Positions 1-7,962 of a stretch of DNA of 64,000 bases are shown here, one piece after another. The stretch spans positions 620,001-684,000 of the forward strand of contig JAGYIQ010000004.1 in the NCBI GenBank assembly GCA_018402565.1, read 5' to 3'. Within the stretch, counting starts at the first letter, position 1. Each line of letters begins with the position of its first letter. The position numbers and the translations under genes were made by a program. The stretch is from Pirellulaceae bacterium (GTDB taxonomy: Bacteria > Planctomycetota > Planctomycetia > Pirellulales > Pirellulaceae). The notes under the pieces were generated by a model. It did not search any database, was not told the DNA's origin, and saw only the letters and a program-made list of their open reading frames with translations.

Positions 1-273
1 TGTCGATTGGCCGAACACACTTTGCATTAGGAGGCTGATGCAAGAAATCATAAACAGGGCAATGCGGATTTGGCTACTCACGTTGGATCTCGGTATATCT
101 GCGGGTTAAGATCATCTGTTTCCGTTCGCGGCCTGATGTTGATACTAGGGGCTGGCGCATTGCGCAAGTCGTCCGTTTGTTGCTCCGAGACATCTCCGTA
201 CTCAGCGGATCTGCCTCCGCGGAAGCCCGTTAAATAACGACCTGCTCCACGGTACCCTGCAGATCATGAACGG
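1..273. other. left edge, no gene recognised
   Basis: No reading frame here has recognisable protein character, and no RNA gene or repeat was seen. The neighbouring sulfatase runs leftwards and ends at 274, so this stretch is its 3' flank and may belong to an intergenic region continuing outside the window. Confidence 0.4.
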
Positions 274-1833
274 TCACGATTTCTTGCGTTTCTTCTTCGG
301 TTGCGATGCGTCGAAATCAACTTCCACTGGTGGCGGACTCTTGACTCGCTGCTGTAGCATCTGGTCCAACTGCGCGCTGAGTTGTTCGCGAGTCGCTTTT
401 TGCTCGGGCAGGTCGGCAATGTTGCGTTGTTCGATCCAATAGGCGTTCTCATGGCTGGCGCAATTTTTATCGCCGTAGTCGTACAATTCTTCGGCGACGG
501 TCTTCCGATCGGCCCACGAGATCCAGCGGGTATAACGATGCGTGTCGGTCCGTAGCGAATACCCCATAAACTCCGGGGCCGTCTTTTTAAAAGGTCGAGC
601 GAATTGGCTGAGCACCGCGTCGCGACCGCTGGCCTGTGGATCGTTGAGGTTTGATACAAGGCTGCGACCATCCAGATCGTCTGGTAACGGCAAGCCGGCA
701 AGCGAGACAAGCGTGGGGTACAAGTCGACCGTTTCGACTAACGCTTGCGTAGGGACACCCGACTGCGGCAATGTCGGAACCCGAATCAGCAGAGGAATGC
801 GGGTGTCACGTTCAAAATTAGTCCCTTTGCACCAGCGGTTCTTCTCGCCCAATGAAAAGCCATGGTCTCCCCACAACACCACGATGGTATTCTCGGCCAA
901 TCCCAATCGTTCGAGCTCATTGAGCAGTTTACCGACCTGTGCATCAACGTAACTGACACAGGCATAATAGCCATGCCGCAATTGGCGAGTGGTTGCAGCA
1001 TCCACTTTTTCGTCTTTGGGGATGTCGCGATACCCGCCTAACTCGCGGTGGCTATGAAGCGCATGAATCGAGACGTCTTGGACCTGCCTACCATCATCGC
1101 TCACATCAAAAATATTGGGGTCATACAGGTCCCAATAGCGTTTGGGAGCGTTGAACGGCAGGTGCGGTTTGAGGAAACCCACGGCCAGAAAAAACGGCTT
1201 TTCATTTGCTTTGAGGGATACTAATTTCTCGATAGCCAGGGCGGCCAGTTTGCCGTCCGAATAACCATCATCAGGAACATCCGCAGCTTCCCAGGCGGCA
1301 CCTTTGCCCGACTCTCCCGAATCACGTCTGGCATAGTTTCTCCAGCCTGGCTGCTTGAGGATTTCAGGTTCCGACCAGGAGGCAGGATCCAGTTCTAGCT
1401 CGTTTCCACTGAAAACTTTGCCCATTGATATCGCGTGATAGCCATTGTTCTTGAAGTGCTGCGGCAAGGTCACCAAGTCCGGATGAGTATCTCGAAACAG
1501 ATTGCGGTTGTGCCAGACTCTGGTGTTATCCGGCAAACGGCCCGTCAACAGCGACGTGCGTGAGGGACCGCAGACGGCCTGCATGCAATAAGCGCGCTGA
1601 AAGACGCGACTTTGGCTGGCCAGTCGATCAATGTTCGGCGATTGTACCAAGGAATCGCCGTAGCATCCGAGCGATGTTCGCAAGTCATCGACGGCGATGA
1701 ACAGCACATTTGGTGGTTGGGCTGGCAGCCTGGTGGGCGATAGCAGGGCACCCAATGCCATAATGATCGATGTCGCCCTTACGATCGATGTCATAAGTAC
1801 CGATTCCAACGGTGTTGTTCGTTGTTTTTTCAT
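274..1833 (-). CDS. sulfatase (iduronate-2-sulfatase-like)
   Basis: Formylglycine-dependent sulfatase predicted to remove sulfate esters from a glycan outside the cytoplasm. The 519-residue protein opens with a hydrophobic signal region (about residues 14-38), then the metal-binding pair in VDDLR (residues 48-52). The maturation motif C-G-P-S-R follows at about residues 88-92, and its Cys would become formylglycine. The middle part (FLKPHLPF, LWGDHGFSLGEKNRWCKGTNFERDTRIPLL in pieces) is typical of iduronate-2-sulfatase relatives. The C-terminus is rich in Lys (KKKRKKS). Start: the ATG at 1833 gives full length, but an in-frame ATG at 1794 directly before the hydrophobic segment is equally possible. 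It lies 58 bases downstream of another sulfatase on the same strand. The natural substrate cannot be read from the sequence. Confidence 0.93.
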   Translation of the reverse strand: MKKQRTTPLESVLMTSIVRATSIIMALGALLSPTRLPAQPPNVLFIAVDDLRTSLGCYGDSLVQSPNIDRLASQSRVFQRAYCMQAVCGPSRTSLLTGRLPDNTRVWHNRNLFRDTHPDLVTLPQHFKNNGYHAISMGKVFSGNELELDPASWSEPEILKQPGWRNYARRDSGESGKGAAWEAADVPDDGYSDGKLAALAIEKLVSLKANEKPFFLAVGFLKPHLPFNAPKRYWDLYDPNIFDVSDDGRQVQDVSIHALHSHRELGGYRDIPKDEKVDAATTRQLRHGYYACVSYVDAQVGKLLNELERLGLAENTIVVLWGDHGFSLGEKNRWCKGTNFERDTRIPLLIRVPTLPQSGVPTQALVETVDLYPTLVSLAGLPLPDDLDGRSLVSNLNDPQASGRDAVLSQFARPFKKTAPEFMGYSLRTDTHRYTRWISWADRKTVAEELYDYGDKNCASHENAYWIEQRNIADLPEQKATREQLSAQLDQMLQQRVKSPPPVEVDFDASQPKKKRKKS

Positions 1834-1891
1834 GGTCTATTTTGGGGTGACTGGGCGGGAAGTTGTCTGGCAACGGTTCAGCGTTAGGTTA

Positions 1892-3400
1892 TCACAGTGA
1901 GGCAGCCTTTTGGCGCGCCCGCTCGCCTTTCTTTTTTTTCGGTTTTCCAACCGCGTCCGGATCGTAGTTCGGATTCGGCGGCATCATCTCGGCTCCGACT
2001 TCGGTTCGCCAAGCAGCCAACTCCTCGCGGAGTTCCGAAAATTTGGCGGGCTGAGTTTCCACCAAGTTGATCGTCTCACCTAAATCTTCATCAAGGTTGT
2101 ACAGTTCGTATCCAGCTGGGTCGAAGGTCTCGATCAGCTTCCACGGTCCTTTGCGAATGACACTGGACGGGACGCTGGAGGGGTGTTCATTGTAGTGTGG
2201 GAAATGCCAGAAGAGCGATTGTCGGTTCAGGTTGGTGACGTGGCCATGCACGAGTTGGGTCAAGTCCAGTCCATCGACATGCTGATTCGGAAGTGCCGGC
2301 AATCCACAGGCTGCCAAACACGTCGGATACAGGTCGTTGCTGATCACGGGCTCGTCCACGACCACACTCTGTTTGGCCGTTCCGGGCAATTTGACAATCA
2401 ATGGCACGCGGATGCCACCCTCGTAGTAGGCACCTTTATTGGCGCGCAGCGGTGCGTGGTCGGTAGCTTTCCAAAAGCCACCATTGTCGCTGGTGAAAAT
2501 GATGATCGTATTATCCGCTAACTTGAGTTCCTCTAAGGTCTCCAACACGCGGCCCACACTGTCATCGATGCTCTCGACCATGGCCGCGTATTCAGGCAGC
2601 CCCTGTCGCTCGGATTCTGGAATTGCGGCGTATTTGGCGACGACTTCCGGTTTGGCTTGCAGGGGTGTATGCACCCCGTAATGTGGGAAGTACAGGAAGA
2701 ACGGCTGCGCCGTGCTCTTGGTGCCTGGTTCTTGGTTCTGCGTAACTTGAGTATCACGAATGAACCGCACAGCTTCCTCCGTCAGCCGATCGGTCAGGTA
2801 TTCCCCTTCCTCGCCATCGGGCAGCACATTCCACTTCGCTCGCAGTTCGGTTCCGGGGATCAGCCAATCGCCTTGATAGGGGTAGAAATAGCTGCCCGGT
2901 GCGCCATGCGCGTTGCCACCGACGTTGACATCAAAGCCATGGTGTTCGGGCAGTGAGAATGGTTCGCTGCCCAAATGCCATTTGCCGATGTTGGCGGTGC
3001 GATAGCCATGACTGCGGAGTGCTTCGGACAGGGTGAGTTCCTCGACCGGCAGACCGCGGAGGAACCGCCCCGACATCAATCGGGCCTGCGGGTCCCAGCG
3101 ACCGGAGGGCAGCCAATCGGTCAGCAACAAGCGAGCCGGGTATTTACCCGTGAGAATGGCGGCTCGGGTGGGGGAACAAACCGCACAGGCGGCGTAGGCA
3201 TTGGTGAAGCGGGCTCCATCACGCGCCAAAGCATCGATGTGGGGCGTTTGGTAGTAGGTACTGCCTTGGCAGCCGAGATCCATCCAGCCCAAGTCATCGA
3301 TCAAGAAGAGGACGATGTTGGGGGGATTCGTTTCACAACGAGCCAGTTCTGTGGCCGAAGCCATTAATAAAAACGTGAGGCAGGTGATGCAGGCTCTCAT
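1892..3400 (-). CDS. sulfatase (arylsulfatase A-like)
   Basis: Second formylglycine sulfatase, 502 residues, with a short signal peptide (residues 1-21). Metal ligands are in LIDDLGWMDLGC (about residues 33-44) and the modification motif C-S-P-T-R is at about residues 75-79, followed by AAILTGKYP. The GKWHLG and FTSDNGG motifs are standard for the arylsulfatase A branch and differ from the iduronate-sulfatase style of the next gene. The C-terminal tail is again Lys-rich (KPKKKKGERARQK). Both sulfatases run leftwards and could share a transcript. Desulfation of polysaccharide in the periplasm or outside the cell is the family role. Substrate unknown. Confidence 0.94.
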   Translation of the reverse strand: MRACITCLTFLLMASATELARCETNPPNIVLFLIDDLGWMDLGCQGSTYYQTPHIDALARDGARFTNAYAACAVCSPTRAAILTGKYPARLLLTDWLPSGRWDPQARLMSGRFLRGLPVEELTLSEALRSHGYRTANIGKWHLGSEPFSLPEHHGFDVNVGGNAHGAPGSYFYPYQGDWLIPGTELRAKWNVLPDGEEGEYLTDRLTEEAVRFIRDTQVTQNQEPGTKSTAQPFFLYFPHYGVHTPLQAKPEVVAKYAAIPESERQGLPEYAAMVESIDDSVGRVLETLEELKLADNTIIIFTSDNGGFWKATDHAPLRANKGAYYEGGIRVPLIVKLPGTAKQSVVVDEPVISNDLYPTCLAACGLPALPNQHVDGLDLTQLVHGHVTNLNRQSLFWHFPHYNEHPSSVPSSVIRKGPWKLIETFDPAGYELYNLDEDLGETINLVETQPAKFSELREELAAWRTEVGAEMMPPNPNYDPDAVGKPKKKKGERARQKAASL

Positions 3401-3622
3401 TTAGACAATCCGTTGGGAAGCAGTCGCTGGAAATCGCGACGAATTAAAAAACACCAGCAGCCCGCGTGATCCACAAAGGGCTGCTGGAAGTCTTCCATTT
3501 CACTGGCTTTGGATCCGATCGAGTCCCGACGGTTCGTCAACTCGGGCTGCGGTGCAGCTTGTAACTCTCCACCGCAAGCGAGTCGCCGCCGGGGAACTCG
3601 GGTCAACCCCTTTGCCCCGTTC

Positions 3623-4612
3623 CTATGCCTTGGTCCCGACCTCCGCGCGACGCTGGCGACGCAGGCCAAGCAAGCCACCCACGACCCCGACCAATAATAA
3701 GGACGATGGTTCAGGTACAGCGGTGACATTTAGCACAAGGCTGCCACTTGAGAAATAAGCCAACTTGCCGTCCCCGATGTCGAACGCGTTGGCAAGGCCG
3801 ACGTTAATCACATTGGTGAAGTCTACATTGCCATTGATCAAGGTGTAGCTGCCAAGCCCAACGGTGGAATCCAGTCCAACCAAATTTGCAATCCCAAACG
3901 TATTATGCGTGCCTGTACCAACACCAAATGTGGTTGTGCCAGAAACATTTAAGGTCCAGGTTGGATCGAAAATCAAACCAAAGGGGTCCAAATTACTAAA
4001 GTTCAAGTCACCCACAATCTTGGCATTGCCACCCAGAGCACCGCCACGAATCTGTCCCAAAACGAAGTCCCCGGTTCCAGCTAGAGTCAAACTATGACCG
4101 TTTAAGCGAATGACGTTGTTATTTCCGCCTCCCGGCACGTAGAGGTTACTGGCAACCGAGTTGTTCGTCCAAGTCTGAGAGGCAGACAGGCGCGGCTGAA
4201 TTTTTGTACCCGTCGCTGCTGCACCGCCCGTCGTTGTTGCACCAATCGTCACGTGGCCCGCACCATCCAGCATCGTGATACCGGCTGCACCGATGTCCAA
4301 ATTGTAGTCACCGTTACCGCCATGCAGGACGGTCGTGCCCGTGCTGCGAAACTCAAATCCACCCACGGCGCGGTTGCTTCGAGTTGTAGAAACAATATTG
4401 GCTGCGTTCAGAGAATCGACGTTGAAGATAACGTAGTTGCCAGCCGTTGGGGTTACTGCATCGCCAGTCCCATCAGCGTTGGCACTCCACTGAGCATTAG
4501 CCCAGTTTCTATCGCCGTCCGTGGCGCGATACACGTCGACAAGGTCTGCGAACGCAGTATTCGCGGTATAGCCCAGCAGTAGAATTGCGCAGAATATTAG
4601 TGAAATTCTCAT
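3623..4612 (-). CDS. PEP-CTERM sorted secreted protein
   Basis: Secreted protein of about 329 residues with an N-terminal signal peptide (MRISLIFCAILLLGYTANTAFA) and a C-terminal sorting signal: VPEPSSL, a hydrophobic stretch, then a basic end (LRRQRR). This three-part tail is the exosortase recognition signal. The body is Gly/Asn/Thr-rich beta-type sequence resembling autotransporter-like repeats (the N-terminal part mentions DGDRNWANAQWSANADG). I chose the ATG at 4612 because it begins the signal peptide. A longer frame reaches 4663 but would put 17 unrelated residues in front. No exosortase gene lies in this window. Its role, perhaps envelope or exopolymer associated, is unknown. Confidence 0.85.
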   Translation of the reverse strand: MRISLIFCAILLLGYTANTAFADLVDVYRATDGDRNWANAQWSANADGTGDAVTPTAGNYVIFNVDSLNAANIVSTTRSNRAVGGFEFRSTGTTVLHGGNGDYNLDIGAAGITMLDGAGHVTIGATTTGGAAATGTKIQPRLSASQTWTNNSVASNLYVPGGGNNNVIRLNGHSLTLAGTGDFVLGQIRGGALGGNAKIVGDLNFSNLDPFGLIFDPTWTLNVSGTTTFGVGTGTHNTFGIANLVGLDSTVGLGSYTLINGNVDFTNVINVGLANAFDIGDGKLAYFSSGSLVLNVTAVPEPSSLLLVGVVGGLLGLRRQRRAEVGTKA

Positions 4613-4930
4613 GATGGTGGGGTCCTCAACTGTTATGCGGAAAAGGAACGGATCCAGCCGCAAGGCGGTGCTTAGGTAATTTGCACCCGCCAGGCCGACG
4701 ATGCCGCAAGGGCGAACTACCCTAGTTTAAACCCGCTTAATGGAATGTAAACAATCATTGATGTCCATAGAGAGTATGTTTATGGGCATAATCACTACTG
4801 CCCGCTACAGCCGTACCGCTGGGTGGGGCGATGGCAACAATGCCGAGATTCTCTGCTCAAAAAAGAGGGGTGCACAACAAAATCAACAATCCGCGAATCG
4901 GGCGGGACTCAACACCCATCGTCAGGCCAA
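4613..4930. other. intergenic, no gene recognised
   Basis: About 318 bases between the upstream end of the PEP-CTERM gene and the 3' end of the XylR-like regulator. It has an AT-rich patch (about 4725-4800) that may hold the promoter of the PEP-CTERM gene, but I could not pick convincing boxes. The short open frames here have no protein-like composition. Confidence 0.4.
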
Positions 4931-6136
4931 TCAGCGGGAACTGTTTTGCGAATCCCGATATTGTTTGGGGGTCATGGCCATTTGTTGGCGGAAGATGCGG
5001 CATAACCCATGGGCGGTCTGAAAGCCACTCAACCGCGCCACTTTACTCAGCGAATCGTCGGTATCTCGCAGGAGCTTTTTGGCAATGTCCAAGCGGATGT
5101 GCCGCAATTGTTCCATGGGGGCGCGAACGTAGTGTTCGCGAAAGGCCTTCTCCAAGCCGCTCCGCGACATCGGGACATGCTTGACAATGTCGCTCATGCT
5201 GATCGGCTCCGCGGCATGATCGCGAATGTATTTCAGTGCCGCTGCCACATGCGGATGGCTGGTGGCCAAACTATCGGTACTGCGTCTTTCGGCAATCCCA
5301 CGCGGAGGAATGTAGATCGGCTGCTCCGGTGGTGCCTCGCCGTCCATCAGTCGCTGCAGCAGCGCCGCGGCCTCGTAGCCAATCAGCTCCAGATTGGGGT
5401 CGATGCTGGAGAGCGACACGTACAGGCAATTGCAAATCGTCTCCGTGTTGTCGATCCCCAGGACAGCGACTTGGTCGGGAACCGACAATCCGGCCGCCAA
5501 ACACGATTCCAACACCTCCACGGCCTCATTGTCGCGGGCCAAAACCGCTAACGGTTTAGGCAGCTCGCTGAATCGTTTCACCAACCAAGCCTTGCGTTGC
5601 TCCCGAGTATCGGCGCGGCGGCCACGTTCCGTTTGCCACGACAGCAGGTGACAATCGTAGCCACGCGCCTGAATGATCTCACTGAAACACCTGCGTCGAC
5701 GTTGGCTCACGCCCAACTCCCAGCGATGGACAAAGGCAAATTGCCGATAGCCTTTATCCAAAAAGTACTCCGCGGCCATCCCGACAATCGCGGCATTGTC
5801 CATGGTGACACGCGGTAGAGAAATCGTCGGTCGACTTTCCGCTAGATCGACGACGGGCAACTGCAACGCCTTGAGCTGCTGCCACAGTTCCACACGAGTG
5901 CCCAACAGTGTTAACACGCCATCACCTTGCCAACGCTTGGGAACGGGTTCATCAAAGTCAAAGGTGAGGTGCCAATGGTTCTCACGAGCAAATCGGGCCA
6001 CCCCCAGATGGATCTCTGGGTAATACCAACCCAAGGTCAGCAGCACGTCCCGGCTGCGATCCCCTGGTCGCCGCGGCTCGGCCTGCGATTCCGCAGGACT
6101 CCGCTGAAAATGGCTCAATGCGTTGCGGGAGTTCAT
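4931..6136 (-). CDS. XylR-like transcriptional regulator (LacI-type sensor + AraC HTH)
   Basis: About 401 residues. Residues 30-275 form a periplasmic-binding/LacI-type sugar-sensor fold (VLLTLGWYYPEIHLGVARF near the start, VAVLGIDNTETICNCLY and PLSSIDPN-like segment at about 225-245). Residues 295-400 form an AraC-family double helix-turn-helix ending with the family signature GFQTAHGLCRIFRQQ..TPKQYR. This architecture is that of XylR-type regulators, which typically activate sugar catabolic genes; the ligand here is unknown. Start: the first possible codon is a TTG at 6145, but the ATG at 6136 is preferred. A strong promoter and a direct repeat lie just upstream (6213-6248), pointing to autoregulation. 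It is divergent from the lipoprotein/DUF1559 pair. Confidence 0.9.
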   Translation of the reverse strand: MNSRNALSHFQRSPAESQAEPRRPGDRSRDVLLTLGWYYPEIHLGVARFARENHWHLTFDFDEPVPKRWQGDGVLTLLGTRVELWQQLKALQLPVVDLAESRPTISLPRVTMDNAAIVGMAAEYFLDKGYRQFAFVHRWELGVSQRRRRCFSEIIQARGYDCHLLSWQTERGRRADTREQRKAWLVKRFSELPKPLAVLARDNEAVEVLESCLAAGLSVPDQVAVLGIDNTETICNCLYVSLSSIDPNLELIGYEAAALLQRLMDGEAPPEQPIYIPPRGIAERRSTDSLATSHPHVAAALKYIRDHAAEPISMSDIVKHVPMSRSGLEKAFREHYVRAPMEQLRHIRLDIAKKLLRDTDDSLSKVARLSGFQTAHGLCRIFRQQMAMTPKQYRDSQNSSR

Positions 6137-6212
6137 GTCAATCAATCGAGTCAGTAGTGATGAAACCGCGCCATCCGATGACCAGCAATCACCCTGGGAA
6201 CGGGACGCCAGT

Positions 6213-6248
6213 CATTAAATTGTACAAAAGCTTCATTAAATTGACAAT
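6213..6248. promoter_or_regulatory. direct-repeat operator, probable XylR-like binding site
   Basis: CATTAAATTG-TACAA at 6213-6227 recurs as CATTAAATTG-ACAAT at 6234-6248. The two copies are 21 bp apart, two turns of the helix, in the same orientation. That is the usual layout of AraC-family half sites. It overlaps the promoter of the adjacent regulator gene, so autoregulation is inferred. Confidence 0.55.
6219..6247 (-). promoter_or_regulatory. sigma70-type promoter of the XylR-like gene
   Basis: On the minus strand TTGTCA (6247-6242) is followed after exactly 17 bases by TACAAT (6224-6219). Transcription would start near 6212, leaving a leader of about 75 nt before the ATG at 6136. Confidence 0.6.
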
Positions 6249-6432
6249 ATGCCCAGGAGCCCCCGCAGGCTATAGTTAGGGGGCTCAAGCACGCCGTTGG
6301 GTTCATTCGCAGGCTCGGGAACGTCCGCCGGTGCCCCCGCAAAACAACCCGGCAACTGCCCTAGGCGGATGCTGGAGTTGTGCACAGATCTTTATCCCAC
6401 AGATCTTTATCCAAAAAGAGCGAAGGGTGCCC

Positions 6433-6870
6433 ATGCTGAAGCCAGCGAACAGTCCACTCTCAGGTTTCATCTGTTGGGGTCTCCTGTTGGTCGCCGTCGG
6501 ATTGATGGGGTGTTCCAACACCCGATCGGACTTGGCGCGGGTCAGCGGCGTGGTGACGCTGGATGGCCAGCCCTTGCCACGTGCGACCGTCGTTTTCCAA
6601 CCGGAGGCAAATGGTCCGGCGTCTTTTGGCATAACCGACGAAACGGGCCGATACACGATGATGTACAACGCGGGGGTGCTGGGGGCCGTGGCTGGGCGGC
6701 ACAAGGTGAAGATCACGACGTTTCAAGAGGGTGATCGGGATGCCGACCCACCCATTAAAAAGAGTCCTGAAATACTGCCTGATCGATATCATGGAGCGAG
6801 CGAATTAACGGCGGAAGTGGTGGCGTCGAAAGACAATCAAATCGACTTTTCGCTGACAGCCAACGAGTGA
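6433..6870 (+). CDS. small lipoprotein, carboxypeptidase-regulatory-like fold
   Basis: A 145-residue exported protein. A hydrophobic signal (residues about 10-27) ends in a lipobox (LMGC), so the mature N-terminus is probably lipidated. The rest (VSGVVTLDGQPLPRATVVFQP..., TDETGRYTM, AGRHKVKI) is a single transthyretin-like beta-sandwich of the kind common in planctomycete lipoproteins. I start it at the ATG at 6433 because this begins the signal peptide. An upstream in-frame start would add 34 residues that do not look like protein. It is 50 bases upstream of the DUF1559 gene, a pairing often seen in planctomycetes. Function unknown. Confidence 0.85.
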   Translation: MLKPANSPLSGFICWGLLLVAVGLMGCSNTRSDLARVSGVVTLDGQPLPRATVVFQPEANGPASFGITDETGRYTMMYNAGVLGAVAGRHKVKITTFQEGDRDADPPIKKSPEILPDRYHGASELTAEVVASKDNQIDFSLTANE

Positions 6871-6920
6871 ACGAATGAGCGCTGGGCGGCGTCTTTCCCT
6901 CAGATATTTTGGAGAGCCAG

Positions 6921-7955
6921 ATGAACTTGCGTGGTCAGAAGCACCGAGGATTTACCTTGGTCGAATTGTTGGTGGTTATTGCCATTATTGGAGTCTTGAT
7001 GGGGCTGCTGTTGCCGGCTGTACAGATGGCGCGGGAGGCTGCTCGGCGGACGCAATGCAGCAACAACCTCAAGAACTTGTGGCTGGCGAATCTCAACTAC
7101 GAGTCCGCGCGGCAGGCTTTGCCAAGTGGCTATATTCGCACCGGGGGAGGAGCCGGTTGGGGCTGGGGAGCCAGGATTCTTCCCTACCTCGAGCAAAGTG
7201 CGTTGTTTGATCAGTTGGGAGTCACCCGCGTACCGCTGGACGCCCTCTTTGCTGCACCGCCCGCCAATTTGACCCCATTGATGCAAACTCCGATTCCGAC
7301 GTTCATATGTCCCAGTGACGTTGGAGCGGATGGCAATTTCTTGTTGCCCGTCGGTGGTGCCGGACGCAATCCTTTCCCGGGGGATCGGCAGCCGGCCGTC
7401 AGCAATTACAAGGGCTCGGCCGGGGTAATTGCCCCCCAGATTCGCATTGGGGCTTCTGGCACCGATGCCATTTCGCGCGACGGCCGCGGGCTGTTTTTTG
7501 CTAACAGCAAAGTAAGATTGGCCGAGATTATCGATGGAACAAGCAACACGATTGCTCTGGGTGAAGCCGACACGAGGATCCGTCGGTCAGGTGCTTGGTT
7601 GGGTATTCGCAGCGGCAACACCGTGAGCCATAGCAGTGTTTATTATGTCGTCAGCTGGGCAGGCGCTCGCTTGAACCAACCCCACGGAGCGCCCTTTCCC
7701 AACTCGGGCAACAGTGGCAGTCCCGACGCCAACCCCGGTTTGAATACGCCCCCAGGTGCCAATACGGGCTTTGGCAGTATGCATCCGGCGGGCGTTAATG
7801 TCTGCTTTGCCGACGGTTCCATCAAATTTTTAAGCGACGATATCGATCACCGACCCATTTACAGCGGCACGGGTTTGGGTGATGTCAATCAGATGGGCCT
7901 GTATCAGCGACTGATGTGTCGCAACGACGGCGTCCCGCTCAACGAGAGTTTCTGA
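6921..7955 (+). CDS. DUF1559 family prepilin-like protein
   Basis: A 344-residue member of the large planctomycete DUF1559 family. The N-terminus has a type IV prepilin cleavage and methylation motif (RGFTLVELLVVIAIIGVLMGLLLPAVQ), so it is processed by a prepilin peptidase and anchored or assembled like a pseudopilin. The C-terminal H-x-x-G-V-N-V-x-F-A-D-G-S motif is the family hallmark. The start at 6921 is supported by GGAG at 6911-6914; an earlier TTG in frame overlaps that site. It is probably co-transcribed with the preceding lipoprotein. It converges with the symporter gene and ends 7 bases from that gene's stop. The exact role of the family is unknown. Confidence 0.93.
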   Translation: MNLRGQKHRGFTLVELLVVIAIIGVLMGLLLPAVQMAREAARRTQCSNNLKNLWLANLNYESARQALPSGYIRTGGGAGWGWGARILPYLEQSALFDQLGVTRVPLDALFAAPPANLTPLMQTPIPTFICPSDVGADGNFLLPVGGAGRNPFPGDRQPAVSNYKGSAGVIAPQIRIGASGTDAISRDGRGLFFANSKVRLAEIIDGTSNTIALGEADTRIRRSGAWLGIRSGNTVSHSSVYYVVSWAGARLNQPHGAPFPNSGNSGSPDANPGLNTPPGANTGFGSMHPAGVNVCFADGSIKFLSDDIDHRPIYSGTGLGDVNQMGLYQRLMCRNDGVPLNESF

Positions 7956-7962
7956 TCAGTGG

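Noticed and set aside
3397..3729. 110-codon minus-strand frame between the sulfatase and PEP-CTERM genes
   Set aside because: Mostly overlaps the PEP-CTERM end in another frame and has no protein-like features.
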